Source: Magicicada septendecula (lineage: Eukaryota; Arthropoda; Insecta; Hemiptera; Cicadidae). Taken from it: a stretch of 64,000 nucleotides of DNA. Made by a program: the position numbers and the translations under genes. The notes beneath the pieces were generated by a model that saw only the letters and a program-made list of their open reading frames with translations, did not search any database and was not told where the DNA came from. The stretch spans positions 432,617,080-432,681,079 of the forward strand of contig CM068373.1 in the NCBI GenBank assembly GCA_034769895.1, written 5' to 3'. Shown piece after piece: positions 53,803 to 64,000 of this stretch (position 1 is the first letter of the stretch; each line of letters starts with the position of its first letter).

Positions 53803-54299
53803 TGTTACGAGAACCCTCTCGAACAACCGAGCTCGTCCTTCCACCCGTCCAAGCTAGTCAAACCGTGTAGCCTCTGTCAAGGGCGCGTACAAGTATGTTC
53901 CAGATTCTTCACGAGCACATTTTAAATACGCATAAGCGTCAGCAATTAAGTAAGGATGGAAAGATTCTAGAACGCACTCGCTACGCATATAAGGGACAGA
54001 GGCTGGCTTTGTGAGTCAGTGGACAGTGAGCGATTTCATTAGCGCGGATCGAGTGTTTGTCAAAGTATTGTGTGAAGTGTTATTGTGTTTTAATTAGTGT
54101 GAAACTTTATTATTTGATATTATCATTGCATGTGGACCACTCTAACTAGAATTGTTGTACCAGTATTATCTTGTTAAATAACTTGTTGACCACAAATTAT
54201 TAATTGTGATAATTATAGCTGGTACTTAATGACTTAAATCTGGTGTCTGTGTTTTGTTTTCCGCTGTACTATACGACGATTAATGAGACCGTCGTAATA
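53803..54299 (+). mobile_element. Solo LTR, short subfamily, ATAT target duplication
   Basis: A 497-bp LTR from TGTTACGAGAAC to CGTCGTAATA, flanked by ATAT at 53799-53802 and 54300-54303. The TATA-like GCATATAAGG lies at about 53977, and the GTGATAATTATAGCTGG and ACGACGATTAATGAGAC blocks come near the end. Its ends match those of the reverse copy at 29659-30130. Confidence 0.88.
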
Positions 54300-54303
54300 A
54301 TAT

Positions 54304-54955
54304 GTTGTCATAAGCTTTTCCTCTCTGCTAAATTCCATATTCAAATAAAATGCCAATCGATATATTTAGGCCTATATTGGAACTCCGTTAGATTTATCTT
54401 AAAATAATTACATCTTACAGTAAACAACAGAGGTATTAAAGTGATATATTAGTGGCCTCTGTATAAAGAATTCATTATAAAAACGAATTCTTTACACGTT
54501 AATCGCTGTCGACAAAAACTAAAATTTTCTAAAGAATGTTACCCAGTTTAGAAGTTGGTTTTGTTGGTTTTACCCACAAAAAGTAAAGAAAAATGTTTGA
54601 GAAAAATGTGGTGTAAAAATTGTATTCTAGTAGTAATTAACGGTCTTCGCTCTAAATTTGTTTATTATTGTTCTTTAGTGCTTTGGTTGTTTTCAACTAC
54701 ACCAATAATAGCGCCCGGAGTAATTACAGTTTTAAAGCCGCAGGATGGGAAAAGTTTCGTTCGACGAAACACTGTAACAATCCCTTTTTACGTGCTTTAA
54801 TAAAGTTTTTACGGTAGTTTGTAGTTTTTAAACTTGTGTAATACAAAATTCACAACTTTGTAACTAATCGCTACTGATGTTTTGTACCAATTTAATTTTT
54901 AATGTTGCCCCTTACTTTTTGCGTTTACCACACAAACTCAGGCCTTAATATTAAA
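54304..54955. other. no gene recognised
   Basis: The 81-codon frame at 54555-54800 contains K-P-Q-D-G-K-S-F but no known domain. Confidence 0.4.
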
Positions 54956-54956
54956 A

Positions 54957-55000
54957 GTGCTCTCTCTCTCCCCCCTCTCACTCTCTCTCTCTCTCTCGCA

Positions 55001-55050
<50 letters not shown>
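54957..55050. repeat. (CT)n followed by (CA)n
   Basis: CT-rich run 54959-54998, then about 23 CA units to 55050. Confidence 0.93.
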
Positions 55051-55053
<3 letters not shown>

Positions 55054-55291
55054 ACAATCCGCTAATTATTTTCTATTAAAACAAACGATCTCATGCGTTT
55101 CCTAAAACCTTAAATAATAATATTTTGAAATAAAACTTTGCATAAGTACAATTTATAGTTCTGAAATGGAAACAACAAAATTTTCTATAACATGCTACTT
55201 GAATTGTACTGCTGATTATTGTAAAACGATAAGAATTGTAATTTTTGTAATATATTGTCTAATATTCGAATGTTTAAGAGTGCAGTGGAAA

Positions 55292-55480
55292 GTTATTCCT
55301 ATAATTGAGAATAAATTAACTATACTATGCTTACAGTATTTATTCCTACAATTGAGAATAAATTAACAATACTATACTTACTATATTATTTTTATAACTG
55401 AGAATAAATTAACAATACTATACTTACTATATTTACTCTTATCATTTAGAATAAATTAACAATATTATACTTAATATATT
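55292..55480. repeat. ~48-bp tandem repeat, 4 copies
   Basis: GAGAATAAATTAACAATACT-type blocks recur at about 55305, 55353, 55399 and 55448, with diverged spacers containing TATACTTACTATATT. AT-rich and non-coding. Confidence 0.8.
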
Positions 55481-55649
55481 GTACACACGGTCACTGAGAA
55501 CAGGAATTATACATTTTGCCGTTATAAAATCTAGCTCTGGGAGTTAAAACGCGTAATATCTACCTGTTCAAGTCCCGTGACAAAATAGATTAATTTTTTG
55601 TTCTACAATCACTCAGCTGTTTGCTCACATGGGCAATCACAAAATGTCA
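55481..55649. other. spacer with a tRNA-like B box
   Basis: TGTTCAAGTCCCG at about 55566 resembles a B box, but no matching A box or cloverleaf was found. Confidence 0.3.
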
Positions 55650-56031
55650 TCATCTTTGTCATCATAATCCTCATCATCAACATTCTAAGGATTAGGTCTT
55701 AAACCTCTTCCAGAACCCATGTCCTCTTCGGTCTACCAACATTTCTCTTCCCAGTAGGGTGATAACCCAAGGCAGCCACAGGTAGACGGATATAAGCCAT
55801 GCGATTCAAGTGTTCACACCATCTCCTTCTGTGATCTTCAATCTTCTGGTGCAATGATACAGTATTTATATCGCGTGTAATATCCTCGTTTCATCTCCGC
55901 TACAAGAGAAAACAAACTTCGGTCCCTCTTAGAAATTTCATTTCGGCTGCCTGAATCCTCTGCACGTCCCTTTTACCAAGAGTCCATGTCTCACTCGCAT
56001 ACAGGAAAGTTGGGACACCCAGAGATTTATA
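55650..56031 (-). pseudogene. LINE ORF2 C-terminal fragment (family C)
   Basis: Co-linear on the minus strand with 31048-31440: V-P-T-F-L-Y-A-S-E-T-W, R-D-V-Q-R-I-Q-A-A-E-M-K-F, C-E-H-L-N-R-M-A-Y-I-R-L-P, and G-K-R-N-V-G-R-P-K-R. Frame changes lie near 55870-55900. The 3' end has a TCATCATCATC run (GATGATGA on its own strand). Upstream, the LINE is cut at 56031 by the PLE pair. Confidence 0.8.
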
Positions 56032-56090
56032 AAATAAAACTTATAGTTTTACCTTATTTCCTTTCCATCTTGCGACTTCGTTAGATGTCA

Positions 56091-56132
56091 TACACGACAT
56101 GTTTCGGGAAACATGTTCCCATCTTCAGGTTT
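56091..56132 (-). ncRNA. Hammerhead-like motif, PLE minus-strand copy
   Basis: Same sequence as 57800-57850 on the opposite strand: CTGAAGA, extra T, GGGAA / TTCCC hairpin, GAAA, CATGTC. Confidence 0.6.
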
Positions 56133-56330
56133 AAAAAATTTTTGATCTCACATGAAGAACTTGTCAACGTAAGTAAAAACTTTTACTAACATAATTAAAA
56201 ACACACTACATTAATAACGTACCGCGCGAAGAATCAGTGCGCACTGATCGGGTTTATAATCGCAACTGTTGATTTCTCATTCGTCTATAATCTGATAAAA
56301 ATGTTGTAACGCAGTATCGTACAAGCTGTT

Positions 56331-57304
56331 CTAGTTAAACAATTGATCGTTGAGCACTAGGTTTTTTTGTGTTCTCGATGCTTTGTAGATTTCGAATTCT
56401 TCTAAAGCGCTCATAATTCGCCCTTTGTTGCAAATATGTAATGGTTTCAAATTTTTGGCGCAACTAGTGTATCTGTGGTTATTATTAATCAAATGTAACG
56501 CGAAGTTGGAGGTAGTATATCTAATGCTGCCCTTCGGTATGTGTTCACGAAATCTATCTTTAAATTTTCTCCCTGTCTGGCCAATGTAAAACATGTCACA
56601 ATCATCGCACACAATTTTATACACACCCGAGTTATTTTCAAGTTCTGAATGTTTATTATGTCTGAAGAAATTCCGCAAGTTATTCGTGGTTTTAAAAAAT
56701 ACATTAATGTTTAGTTTTTTAAATACGTTTTTTATAATGTGTGGAAGAAGATTAGTATATTCAGTCGCGATGAAAGCGTTCTCTGTATTATTAGATATAA
56801 TCACTTTATTTGCTTTGGATTTGTGTTTACGAATTAGTTTGTCTATAATTGTGTCTTTATATCCATTCCTTACGGCAATGACTTTGACAGTGTTTATCTC
56901 TTCCTTCAGGTCTTCTTGGCTTAGTGGGAATGACAATAATCTGTGTACGAAAGCATTGAAGGAAGCCAATTTTTTGTGTATGGGTGATATGAATCTGCAT
57001 GAATAACCATGTCTGTAGTTGTGGGTTTTCTGTATATCCCAAATTTAAAAGAATCGGTGCATTTCTTGATGCATACGTCCATAAAATTTAAGCTATTATA
57101 TGTCTCTGTTTCCATAGTAAATTTAATGTTACCGTTTATATTGTTCATGTGTTTGAGCATTATATCGATTTGTCTATTTGTGCCGTTGAATATTATAAAG
57201 GTGTCATCAACGTATCGGGTGTATGAAATGATAAGTTCGTGCAATTTGTTATGAGCAGACAAAAGATATTTATTTTCGTAATAATTAAGGTCTATTTCTG
57301 CCAA
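56331..57304 (-). pseudogene. Penelope-like element: RT C-terminal half plus GIY-YIG endonuclease
   Basis: The first frame (57304-56921) has Y-T-R-Y-V-D-D-T-F-I-I-F, the Y-V-D-D catalytic box of PLE reverse transcriptase, then L-N-F-M-D-V-C-I and F-K-F-G-I-Y-R-K-P-T-T-T-D. A one-base shift near 56960 moves it to a second frame (56969-56331) with S-F-N-A-F-V-H-R-L-L-S-F-P-L, a thumb-like helix region, then V-Y-K-I-V-C-D-D-C-D-M-F-Y-I-G-Q-T-G-R and E-F-E-I-Y-K, the GIY-YIG endonuclease. The RT N-terminal half is missing. Apart from the shift the sequence is well kept. It would have encoded target nicking and cDNA synthesis. Confidence 0.92.
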
Positions 57305-57313
57305 TAGACTATA

Positions 57314-57606
57314 TGTATAAAATTGTGTGCGATGATTGTGACATGTTTTACATTGGCCAGCCAGGGAGAAAATTTAAAGATAAATTTCGTGAACACATAC
57401 CGAAGGGCAGCATTAGATATACTACCTCCAACTTCGCGTTACATTTGATTAATAATAACCACAGATACACTAGTTGCGCCAAAAATTTGAAACCATTACA
57501 TATTTGCAACAAAGGGCGAATTATGAGCGCTTTAGAAGAATTCGAAATCTACAAAGCATCGAGAACACAAAAAAACCTAGTGCTCAACGATCAATTGTTT
57601 AACTAG
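57314..57606 (+). pseudogene. Penelope-like element, GIY-YIG domain, second copy
   Basis: A 97-codon frame, M-Y-K-I-V-C-D-D-C-D-M-F-Y-I-G-Q-P-G-R to L-V-L-N-D-Q-L-F-N. It differs from the minus copy at three residues, one being the Thr of the T-G-R motif, now Pro. The frame starts exactly where the inverted copy begins; the ATG is probably fortuitous. No RT is attached, so it is a truncated piece. Confidence 0.88.
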
Positions 57607-57799
57607 AACAGCTTGTACGATACTGCGTTACAACATTTTTATCAGATTATAGACGAATGAGAAATCAACAGTTGCGATTATGAACCCGATCAGTGCGCAC
57701 TGATTCTTCGCGCGGTACGTTATTAATGTAGTGTGTTTTTAATTATGTTAGTAAAAGTTTTTATTTACGTTGACAAGTTCTTCATGTGAGAACGAAAAT

Positions 57800-57850
57800 T
57801 TTTTAAACCTGAAGATGGGAACATGTTTCCCGAAACATGTCGTGTATGAC
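57800..57850 (+). ncRNA. Hammerhead-like motif, PLE plus-strand copy
   Basis: Core CTGAAGA (57809-57815), extra T, helix II GGGAA-CATGT-TTCCC, GAAA (57832-57835), helix III A-U and C-G around a two-base loop (C57836 to T57840), and C57841 at position 17. That gives a GUC cleavage triplet, the commonest in hammerheads. Helix I is weak (AAAC with GTGT). It lies about 200 bp after the PLE stop codon. Confidence 0.62.
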
Positions 57851-57909
57851 ATATAAGGAAGTCGCAAGATGGAAAGGAAATAAGGTAAAACTATAAGTTT
57901 TATTTCAAT

Positions 57910-59587
57910 AACGCGACTTGGAGACCATAATCACAAATTATGAGATTTATAAAATTTCATTCGGGTATCCTTCCGTGTTTTATACAAAATATACAGACAC
58001 ACAATACACAGTGTATAGATACAAAATGTCTAAAAACAAAGTAGGCCTATATAGATACAAAGTACACAAGTGCGGACGCGCCACAATGAGAGTGTACTAT
58101 TTCTTTTTTGTTGCCACGGGTCGTTCAAGGATTCTCTCTTAAACCCGCCTTCTATGAATATCTAAAACACTTGTCCAACCTGTCAACGTTGTCTTCATAC
58201 CAAAGAAGAATCAAAATCCTAATCCCCACAAGGAGATTCTACAAATCAGTTTGACTGGAATGACATACCATTATCCGCCACTTACCTCAGAAGCCTCACT
58301 CTCAGTAACAAGCGAAGGGTTGCTTTATGGGTTTTCCAGAAAACTTACGTCAGTCTCTGACCGATAACTGTTGAGACACTGGATGATTAATTTAGTTCAT
58401 CGACGTTCACACAAATTGAGGTCGCCTCTGGGCTTACAGTGTCCATGGTCATACGGCCTGTGCAGAGGACTAGCGCGGTGTAGCAACGACAGAAGTAGAC
58501 AAGTGGATTCCTGTGGATATCAATTGGAGTTCCGAAGGACATGCTTGGCCTATCTACGTTCTCAACAGTATTCGAAGTAGACTGTAACCCTAGAACACGC
58601 AATTTTCTGTACTGACATCAGACTGTTTCTAGTTAGTTTCCTGGAAACGTTACATTGTCACACGCCAATAACGAAAGCTACCGAACGCGGAAGCTCCCGA
58701 CCTACGAGAAACTGCGAACAACGAAGATTGCTGCACGGATCAACTGGAAACGTTCCGTCATCACACAGCAACAACCAAAGCTAAACGGGAAACGGCGATC
58801 AAAAAAGGTTGTTCCACGGATCCTGTAGGAAGACATCGAGTCTTAGGCGGATAACGGCCCCATCCAGCAGTTCAATCTAGGCTGGCAGTAAGCACTGCCA
58901 GATGAGAGTTTTCTTCTACCGGATACAAGCAAGTTGTTAAACCTTATAAAGACTTTAAAATAAAAGAGAAAATATTAAAAATTCATGTAAGATGTAACGG
59001 TGACAGAATTATAATTACAAAAGTTAATATTTTGTCGTTTTCACAAAACCTATCTTATACGGCCAGGAAAGCAACGCCTCACTTGTACGAGTATTACTTA
59101 TAATTAAAATTGTCTTTACTGTGTTGAGTCGATTGGAAACATTTTAATTACATTGACAGCAGTGTTATTTCAATACTTGCAAAATTTGGTAATTCTTACG
59201 AGTTGTATTTTCCTTAAATACTTCTCAATTTTAACATAATGGAAAGGTATTTTCGTTTGTTGAAAACTTTCCATGCTGAAGTGTTTAAATTAACAAACTG
59301 ACAGGTTCTCTATTGGCATTAATTCTTTTCGGACGAAGAAACGAAGTCAATACGTCACTTGCACAGTAACATCTCAATCTGCGCGACGTAAATAAATTTT
59401 CCTACTACGGTAGTAGTTAATTTTCACTCTAAAGGTGTCGACGTTAAATTAATGAAGTTGTCAATGAGTTATTTACGCACTTAATTTATTTGAAACTTCC
59501 GGATTATTCATAATGTTCCTTCATTTTTTCAATAAGAATACTTTACTTTTCAGATTTTCTTCTCCGTCTTCTTCTCATTACAATAAA

Positions 59588-59624
<37 letters not shown>

Positions 59625-60003
59625 GTAATAATAATAATATATGCTTTTATAACAAAACAGAACTTATATTTATATAGATTAAATTAACTTGAGTAACATG
59701 AAAAATACTTGTAGCTAGAAGTTTCAAACGTTACGTCGATGCGGTTTGAAACAATACTGTATTACAATAATCTATTAAAACCTTGCTGAAGGGGAAGGGG
59801 AAGACAGAAAGTTTAAATACAATTTTTCTCTGTAGTTTCATCTGCAACGTACTACAGGAAGCTCTGTAGCGTGAGATTCATGGCGTCATTCTCTAAAAGT
59901 TACGCAGAAATATGATGGATTGTATTTATAATCTCTTGTTGGCGACCACTTACAAAAATTACTTTTGTCTGGAGTGACCAAATGCTGACTACTTCCAGAT
60001 TAC
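57910..60003. other. unrecognised interval, GC-richer in its middle
   Basis: 58240-58910 is richer in G+C than average and carries small open frames on both strands (58371-58580, 58387-58602) without known motifs; it could be an LTR or other element of an unseen family. An (AAT)n run lies at 59587-59640. The rest is AT-rich. Confidence 0.4.
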
Positions 60004-60008
60004 AATAT

Positions 60009-60500
60009 CGCTCCAACAGTGACGGAGATCGTCGTACTGACACCAATTACAATCTTTACTTGGACTAAAACAACAGTTACAAATCAACAAAGGCACTCCT
60101 ATACAATAATTCAAGTTAAATTTGTCCAACACACAACAATAAATGTTAACTGCTTACAGTTCAGATACCGCTTATCACACAGTAATCAATTGTTACTAAA
60201 TCCCAACAAAGACTCAGGACCGCATTAGTAATATCGTCAGGTCTGACTGAACTAAACTAAACTGCTTTGCCGGTCGCTGGCGTTTATTAATACCCAGCTG
60301 AGATTCAAGAACAATCTCTCACTTGGTGGATAAACTCTTTGTATTATAGTGACACAGCGGGCTTTGATGCCGGTAGGATAGTCGTTGTACTATAGCGACA
60401 CAGCGGGCTTTGATGGCGGTAGGATAGTCGTTGTATTATAGTGACACAGCGGGCTTTGATGGCGGTAGGATAGTCGAGTAGTGTGTGGAGGAGACCTCTC
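60009..60500 (-). mobile_element. Solo LTR (reverse) with an internal triplication
   Basis: Co-linear with the reverse LTR 36591-37068. ATAT stands at 60005-60008 and at 60501-60504, giving a probable target duplication, though the right edge is inferred. Near its right side a 46-bp unit containing GACACAGCGGGCTTTGATG and GGTAGGATAGTCG occurs three times (about 60340-60477), where 36591-37068 has one. It lies head to head with the LTR at 60581. Confidence 0.7.
60340..60477. repeat. 46-bp tandem repeat, 3 copies, inside an LTR
   Basis: Three copies differing at two or three positions (for example ATTATAG or ACTATAG, GATGCCGG or GATGGCGG). Confidence 0.9.
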
Positions 60501-60580
60501 ATATGACCTAGACGTTTACGTAATTATGCAGCGCACACTAGACGTGCCAAGCTTCACGGAGTCACGCAAAGAAACAGTAT

Positions 60581-61163
60581 TGTTACGCAAGGGAACATTC
60601 TCGAAAAATGGACTGTGTCGTTCTACTGTTTCTCGGCTATCCCAGCAGAGCCCAGCTGTAACATTTTTGTGCGTACATGTTGTTAATTTGATAAGAAAGA
60701 CAATTACGTGACACTTATCATGCGTCAACAATCGAGGCTATTCCAGACCGCACCAGACACTGGTATTCGCGAACTGTGTTCAAGACCAGACACGACACTC
60801 TTTCTAGGGAGTTCGAGAGCGCCTGTAATAGGCAATCGTTTACACGCCATCCAAAAAGTGACAGATTATTCTGGCATCTCAGAGGGGTATAAATATAAGC
60901 ATCCAGCGACGGTCAGTTCAGCTTACGTCCGGCGATTACTCAGTGGGTTCAAGTGGTTATTTGTAGAAATTGATTAATGTGCGGGACTCTATTAGTTAAC
61001 ATTATTATGGGTGTAGACAAATTAACTTCATTTATTGTACAAGTATAACCTTGTTGAATAATCTGTTACCTGACATAAATTAAAGCTGGTGATTAGGACT
61101 TAATTGGTGTCTGCATTTTGTTTTCCACTGTAGCATACGACGATCAGGGAGAGCATCGTAACT
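60581..61163 (+). mobile_element. Solo LTR, long subfamily
   Basis: A 583-bp LTR from TGTTACGCAAGG to GCATCGTAACT, very similar to 6250-6835 along its length. TATAAATA lies at 60888-60895, just before AGCATCCAGCGA. AAAGACAATTACGTGACAC is in U3 and TTAAAGCTGGTGATTAGG near the end. Flanks are GTAT and GTAC, a 3-of-4 match. Opposing small frames inside (60481-60977) are not convincing genes. Confidence 0.85.
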
Positions 61164-61167
61164 GTAC

Positions 61168-61685
61168 TATCTTTTCTTCACGGTATCGGTATATTATTAT
61201 TATTATTATACCTTATAGGAGCCTATCTTAATTTTGTCTACCTACTATAATTTTGTAACTTTTGTAACCCATTATTTACTATTTATTTTATTTTATTAGA
61301 CCATCTTCTGTAATGGCTTATTTTCTTTAAGATGCTTTCTGTCTAAGTTTCCACTTAATGTAGCATCCTTTATTGCAGCCGTCCCAAAGCAAATTCTCGT
61401 CTGTTATCAAATTAACTGCTATAAGCCTTGAGTCCTGTGTCTAACAGTGGTGTTATTACATTCTCTGCAATAAATGTTATTACTAACTTAGTGAATTACA
61501 CTTATGTTTACGCGACGTAAAATTTTATACCGGCATTGTTAGTCATTGCCAGCGTACAGTACTTTGCCATACAAGTAACTGCTAGTACGAATTAGTAAAG
61601 CATACTGCAGTTTAAGCAAACGGACATATCCGATTTAAAGATGTTCTTTGACAATCAACGTTAACTTAATTTCCTTCTTTCACCA
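61168..61685. other. no gene recognised
   Basis: AT-rich, with a short TTA run at 61190-61207. Confidence 0.4.
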
Positions 61686-61689
61686 CCAT

Positions 61690-61860
61690 CATCATCATCA
61701 TCATCTTTACAACACGGCACAAGCAAGGTGCTGTCTGTTCCGTCTCTCAAAATTCTCCAGGCATCTCTACTTGCTTGGCCAGTCTGGAATATGAAAGTCC
61801 TTCTAAGTGTTCTTTCCACCGTTGAATTTCTCTTTATCAGTCATGTATTCGTGGTGTCTT
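61690..61860 (-). pseudogene. LINE 3' end (family F)
   Basis: Minus strand: E-I-Q-R-W-K-E-H-L-E-G-L-S-Y-S-R-L-A-K-Q-V, then R-Q-H-L-A-C-A-V-L in another frame, then a GATGATGATG run. This matches the end of the family F copy at 26640-26800. The G-R-R/G-R-P box is deleted. Confidence 0.7.
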
Positions 61861-61864
61861 AATA

Positions 61865-62720
61865 CTGTAATGTGTCAAGCAATATTATTGCAGTGTGCAA
61901 TAAAAGGGACCTGATTTCTTGTGGGCCAAAAACATACTCATCTCTGACAAAAATCTGAATGGTTAAGAACTTAAATTCAGTAGGCTTAGAACATGGATGT
62001 GACGTAGTATTAGCTGTTAATGATTTAAGGAATAGTGTTCTGTTTGTGAAAAATGTGTGTGTGTGTGTGTGTTTCTCTACGTGAAGTAGTCATCGCATAC
62101 GCGCGTATCTATAAAAACATTTGTTCGAGAGTAAGAACGTTTTACCATTCATGAACACACTACTAAGTTATTTTAGTGTGAACAATGGTGAAAACAAATA
62201 CAGACAAATAATTTAATAATTAAACAGACACATTTCTGTTTCAATAACAAAATTCACAATTATCTTACTGAAACATTTAGTATCTTCCCTACCTTCCCCC
62301 TTACTTTTATCTTTCCTAGGGTTCAATTGTAATTTTAGGATTTAGCATTCGTTTTTCCAGAGCTGTAGAAATCTGAACTACGGTATCTGAATTTTTTCAA
62401 TAATGAGAGAGATCCCATATTCGCTTAAGTGAATCCATCTGTCTGACTAGACACCCACTCTTAGGCCTTTTACCTTCTGTTTTTGTTTTCCCTTAGCTCC
62501 TAATGACGTTTGTATGTACAGTGTACCCTATTTTTCAATGGTATATTCAAATACATAATTTAGGTGCGCTTTGACAACACTTTTTGTCAGCAGTTTTTGC
62601 CTAATAATAGTCTGTAACAATTACTATAGTCTGCTATATTAAAATACTTTCTTCAACAGTCTAGGCACGACAATATGGAAATACTTGTTCAGAGTCATAA
62701 TCAAGTGTTTTAATTATTTT
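61865..62720. other. no gene recognised
   Basis: A (GT)n run lies at 62054-62072. Otherwise nothing was recognised. Confidence 0.45.
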
Positions 62721-62724
62721 TCCC

Positions 62725-62846
62725 TGTTTCAGCTTTACGCTGTATACATAGTGTTCCGCAGTTTCGAAACTTTATTAGTGACTTCATTGATGTCTGTATT
62801 TTGTTTTCCTCTGTACGATACGACGATCAGTGAGGTCGTCGTAACA
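62725..62846 (+). mobile_element. LTR 3' fragment, followed by ATAT
   Basis: It carries ATTAGTGACTTCATTGATG, then TCTGTATTTTGTTTTCC, ACGATACGACGATCAGTGAG and the terminus GTCGTAACA, then ATAT. Upstream LTR sequence is missing, so this is a truncated copy. Confidence 0.75.
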
Positions 62847-62849
62847 ATA

Positions 62850-64000
62850 TACACTAAACCGGTTTTTAGAAAAATTCAAGTTTTGCCAGCATTTCGCTTC
62901 ATGTCTTTCATATTTAGCATTTAATCGGTTTTACAGTAGTAAAAATAAAGAGAGTAGTAGTTTATTATAAGTTTTATTATCGCACAACAAATTAATTTAA
63001 TTTTGTACAACAAATAATTGAGTCGTTAATTTTAAGACCAGGTACATCCAAAAATGATAATTTTCAGGAGAGATAAAACATTTTGTTGCAGGAGAGCTGG
63101 TTTTGCAACTAACCAGCAATTTCAACTCCAATTTTATTAAGGATGTATCTGTTTTGGAAACGTGTAAAGTAGATAGGAACATGTAGAAGATAATAAAGTG
63201 TAGAAAAATACAAAAAATGTAAATATGAAAAATGTGAATGTATCTGGTTTTGAAACCAGACGATTCAATTCTAAATACAAAATAATTACTTCCAGATTCA
63301 AAGATAGAAACACGTGATTAATAAACGTACAGAAACTAGTCTGCCAGTTGGTAGAGCACACTGTGTGTGCTTGTGTGAGTATACGTGTCATAAATTGGAA
63401 GTATTTGCATAAAAACTGTTTAAGTAAGTAATAACACATTATTATAAGGAAAAGTAGGAAATGCAGAAATGCAGTAACATGACCATTTCTCAGTGAACAA
63501 CTATTTAAAACGATGATAATGCGCTGTTATGTTGCAAACATTTCTCTAAGTCATCAAAAGTTCATAAACAAACGTTCTTCTTCCAGTATCTGCCGTTTGA
63601 CAAAGATTGCATTTACTCCTCGTCCTTCAATTTGATGGCAGTTTTGAGGAAGTAATATCTGAAGATTTTCGTACCCCTCAGTTGTTTCTCTGTGTTGTTT
63701 ACTGTATGTGGACTAGTGTGTGTTTCCTTAAAAGTACATCGCTCATTTTATGTGGTGGTTACAGTGGAGGAAACAGCAACTCAGAAAACGAGCCTTCGGC
63801 GATGCGTGTTGCTACAACCTACGTCGTTTGAGAAGTCAGTTCTGAAAATACTGACAGACCACAACCGCTGGTTCAGCATATCTTATAAAATAGACTGGCA
63901 TAAATTTTAACATTATTTTAGGTCTGAATTCTCTTTATAATTTACGATAAAAATTACGTGGGCAATATTTTTGTCAATATAGAACTTGTAGAATACCAAC
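62850..64000. other. no gene recognised
   Basis: AT-rich. CCAGTTGGTAGAGCAC at about 63348 resembles a tRNA A box, but no B box or cloverleaf follows. The open frames here have no known motifs. Confidence 0.4.

Larger units (their letters stand above)
56032..57905. mobile_element. Head-to-head pair of Penelope-like elements
   Basis: 56032-56624 and 57314-57905 are inverted copies of one PLE 3' end (~592 bp each), each with the GIY-YIG domain, 3' untranslated region and ribozyme motif. The minus-strand copy continues through part of the RT to 57304; the plus-strand copy starts at the GIY-YIG domain. The two encoded domains differ at only three residues, so the pair is young. Outer edges end in AAATAAAACTTAT and its complement. 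Confidence 0.88.

Noticed and set aside
55520..55600. tRNA gene
   Set aside because: A B-box-like TTCAAGTCC without a matching A box or stems.
63340..63370. tRNA gene
   Set aside because: Only an A-box-like GGTAGAGC; no B box, anticodon arm or cloverleaf.

Overview
This window looks like gene-poor, repeat-dense chromosomal DNA from an arthropod, most likely an insect. It is AT-rich and I found no intact host gene, no rRNA and no convincing tRNA. The arthropod reading rests on a short interstitial run of the TTAGG-type telomere repeat (50361-50385), a dead mariner transposase, several Penelope-like elements (PLEs) and many 3' ends of non-LTR retrotransposons (LINEs) whose proteins end in the G-R-R-x-x-G-R-P-R-x-R-W type tail common in insects. 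The order is inference; a hemimetabolous insect such as a cockroach or termite would fit.

Layout. 1-5100: head-to-head LINE tails, an inverted-repeat element and a LINE RT fragment. 5100-7350: two solo LTRs, then a small palindromic insertion with exact 12-bp target duplications and a hammerhead-like ribozyme. 7850-16300: LINE fragments and a TTAA-flanked MITE. 17200-19760: a 69-bp tandem array, two solo LTRs and a dispersed repeat. 20052-26031: a 2,990-bp segment present twice in tandem with no difference that I could find. 26190-28000: a LINE broken by a second palindromic insertion with 12-bp duplications and paired ribozyme motifs, then a LINE ending in (AAG)n. 29659-37500: two reverse-oriented solo LTRs, a tRNA-like SINE and LINE fragments. 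41085-44760: two PLE fragments joined to LINE pieces. 45548-46823: mariner relic. 46940-48440: an LTR relic carrying a 20-copy, 57-bp minisatellite, followed by a large palindrome with two ribozyme motifs. 50235-51672: microsatellites, telomeric repeat and another (AAG)n-tailed LINE. 53803-62846: five LTR copies and a head-to-head PLE pair.

Two themes tie the window together. First, one LTR family appears about ten times as solo or partial LTRs with no internal region. Most copies are flanked by ATAT, and at least two gained tandem repeats inside the LTR. Second, PLE ends and small palindromic elements share one hammerhead-like motif: CTGANGA, one extra base, a hairpin, GAAA, then a very short helix III. 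Two of the palindromes sit between exact 12-bp duplications and have a 35-39 nt tail on one side only, which suggests a non-autonomous ribozyme-bearing mobile element.
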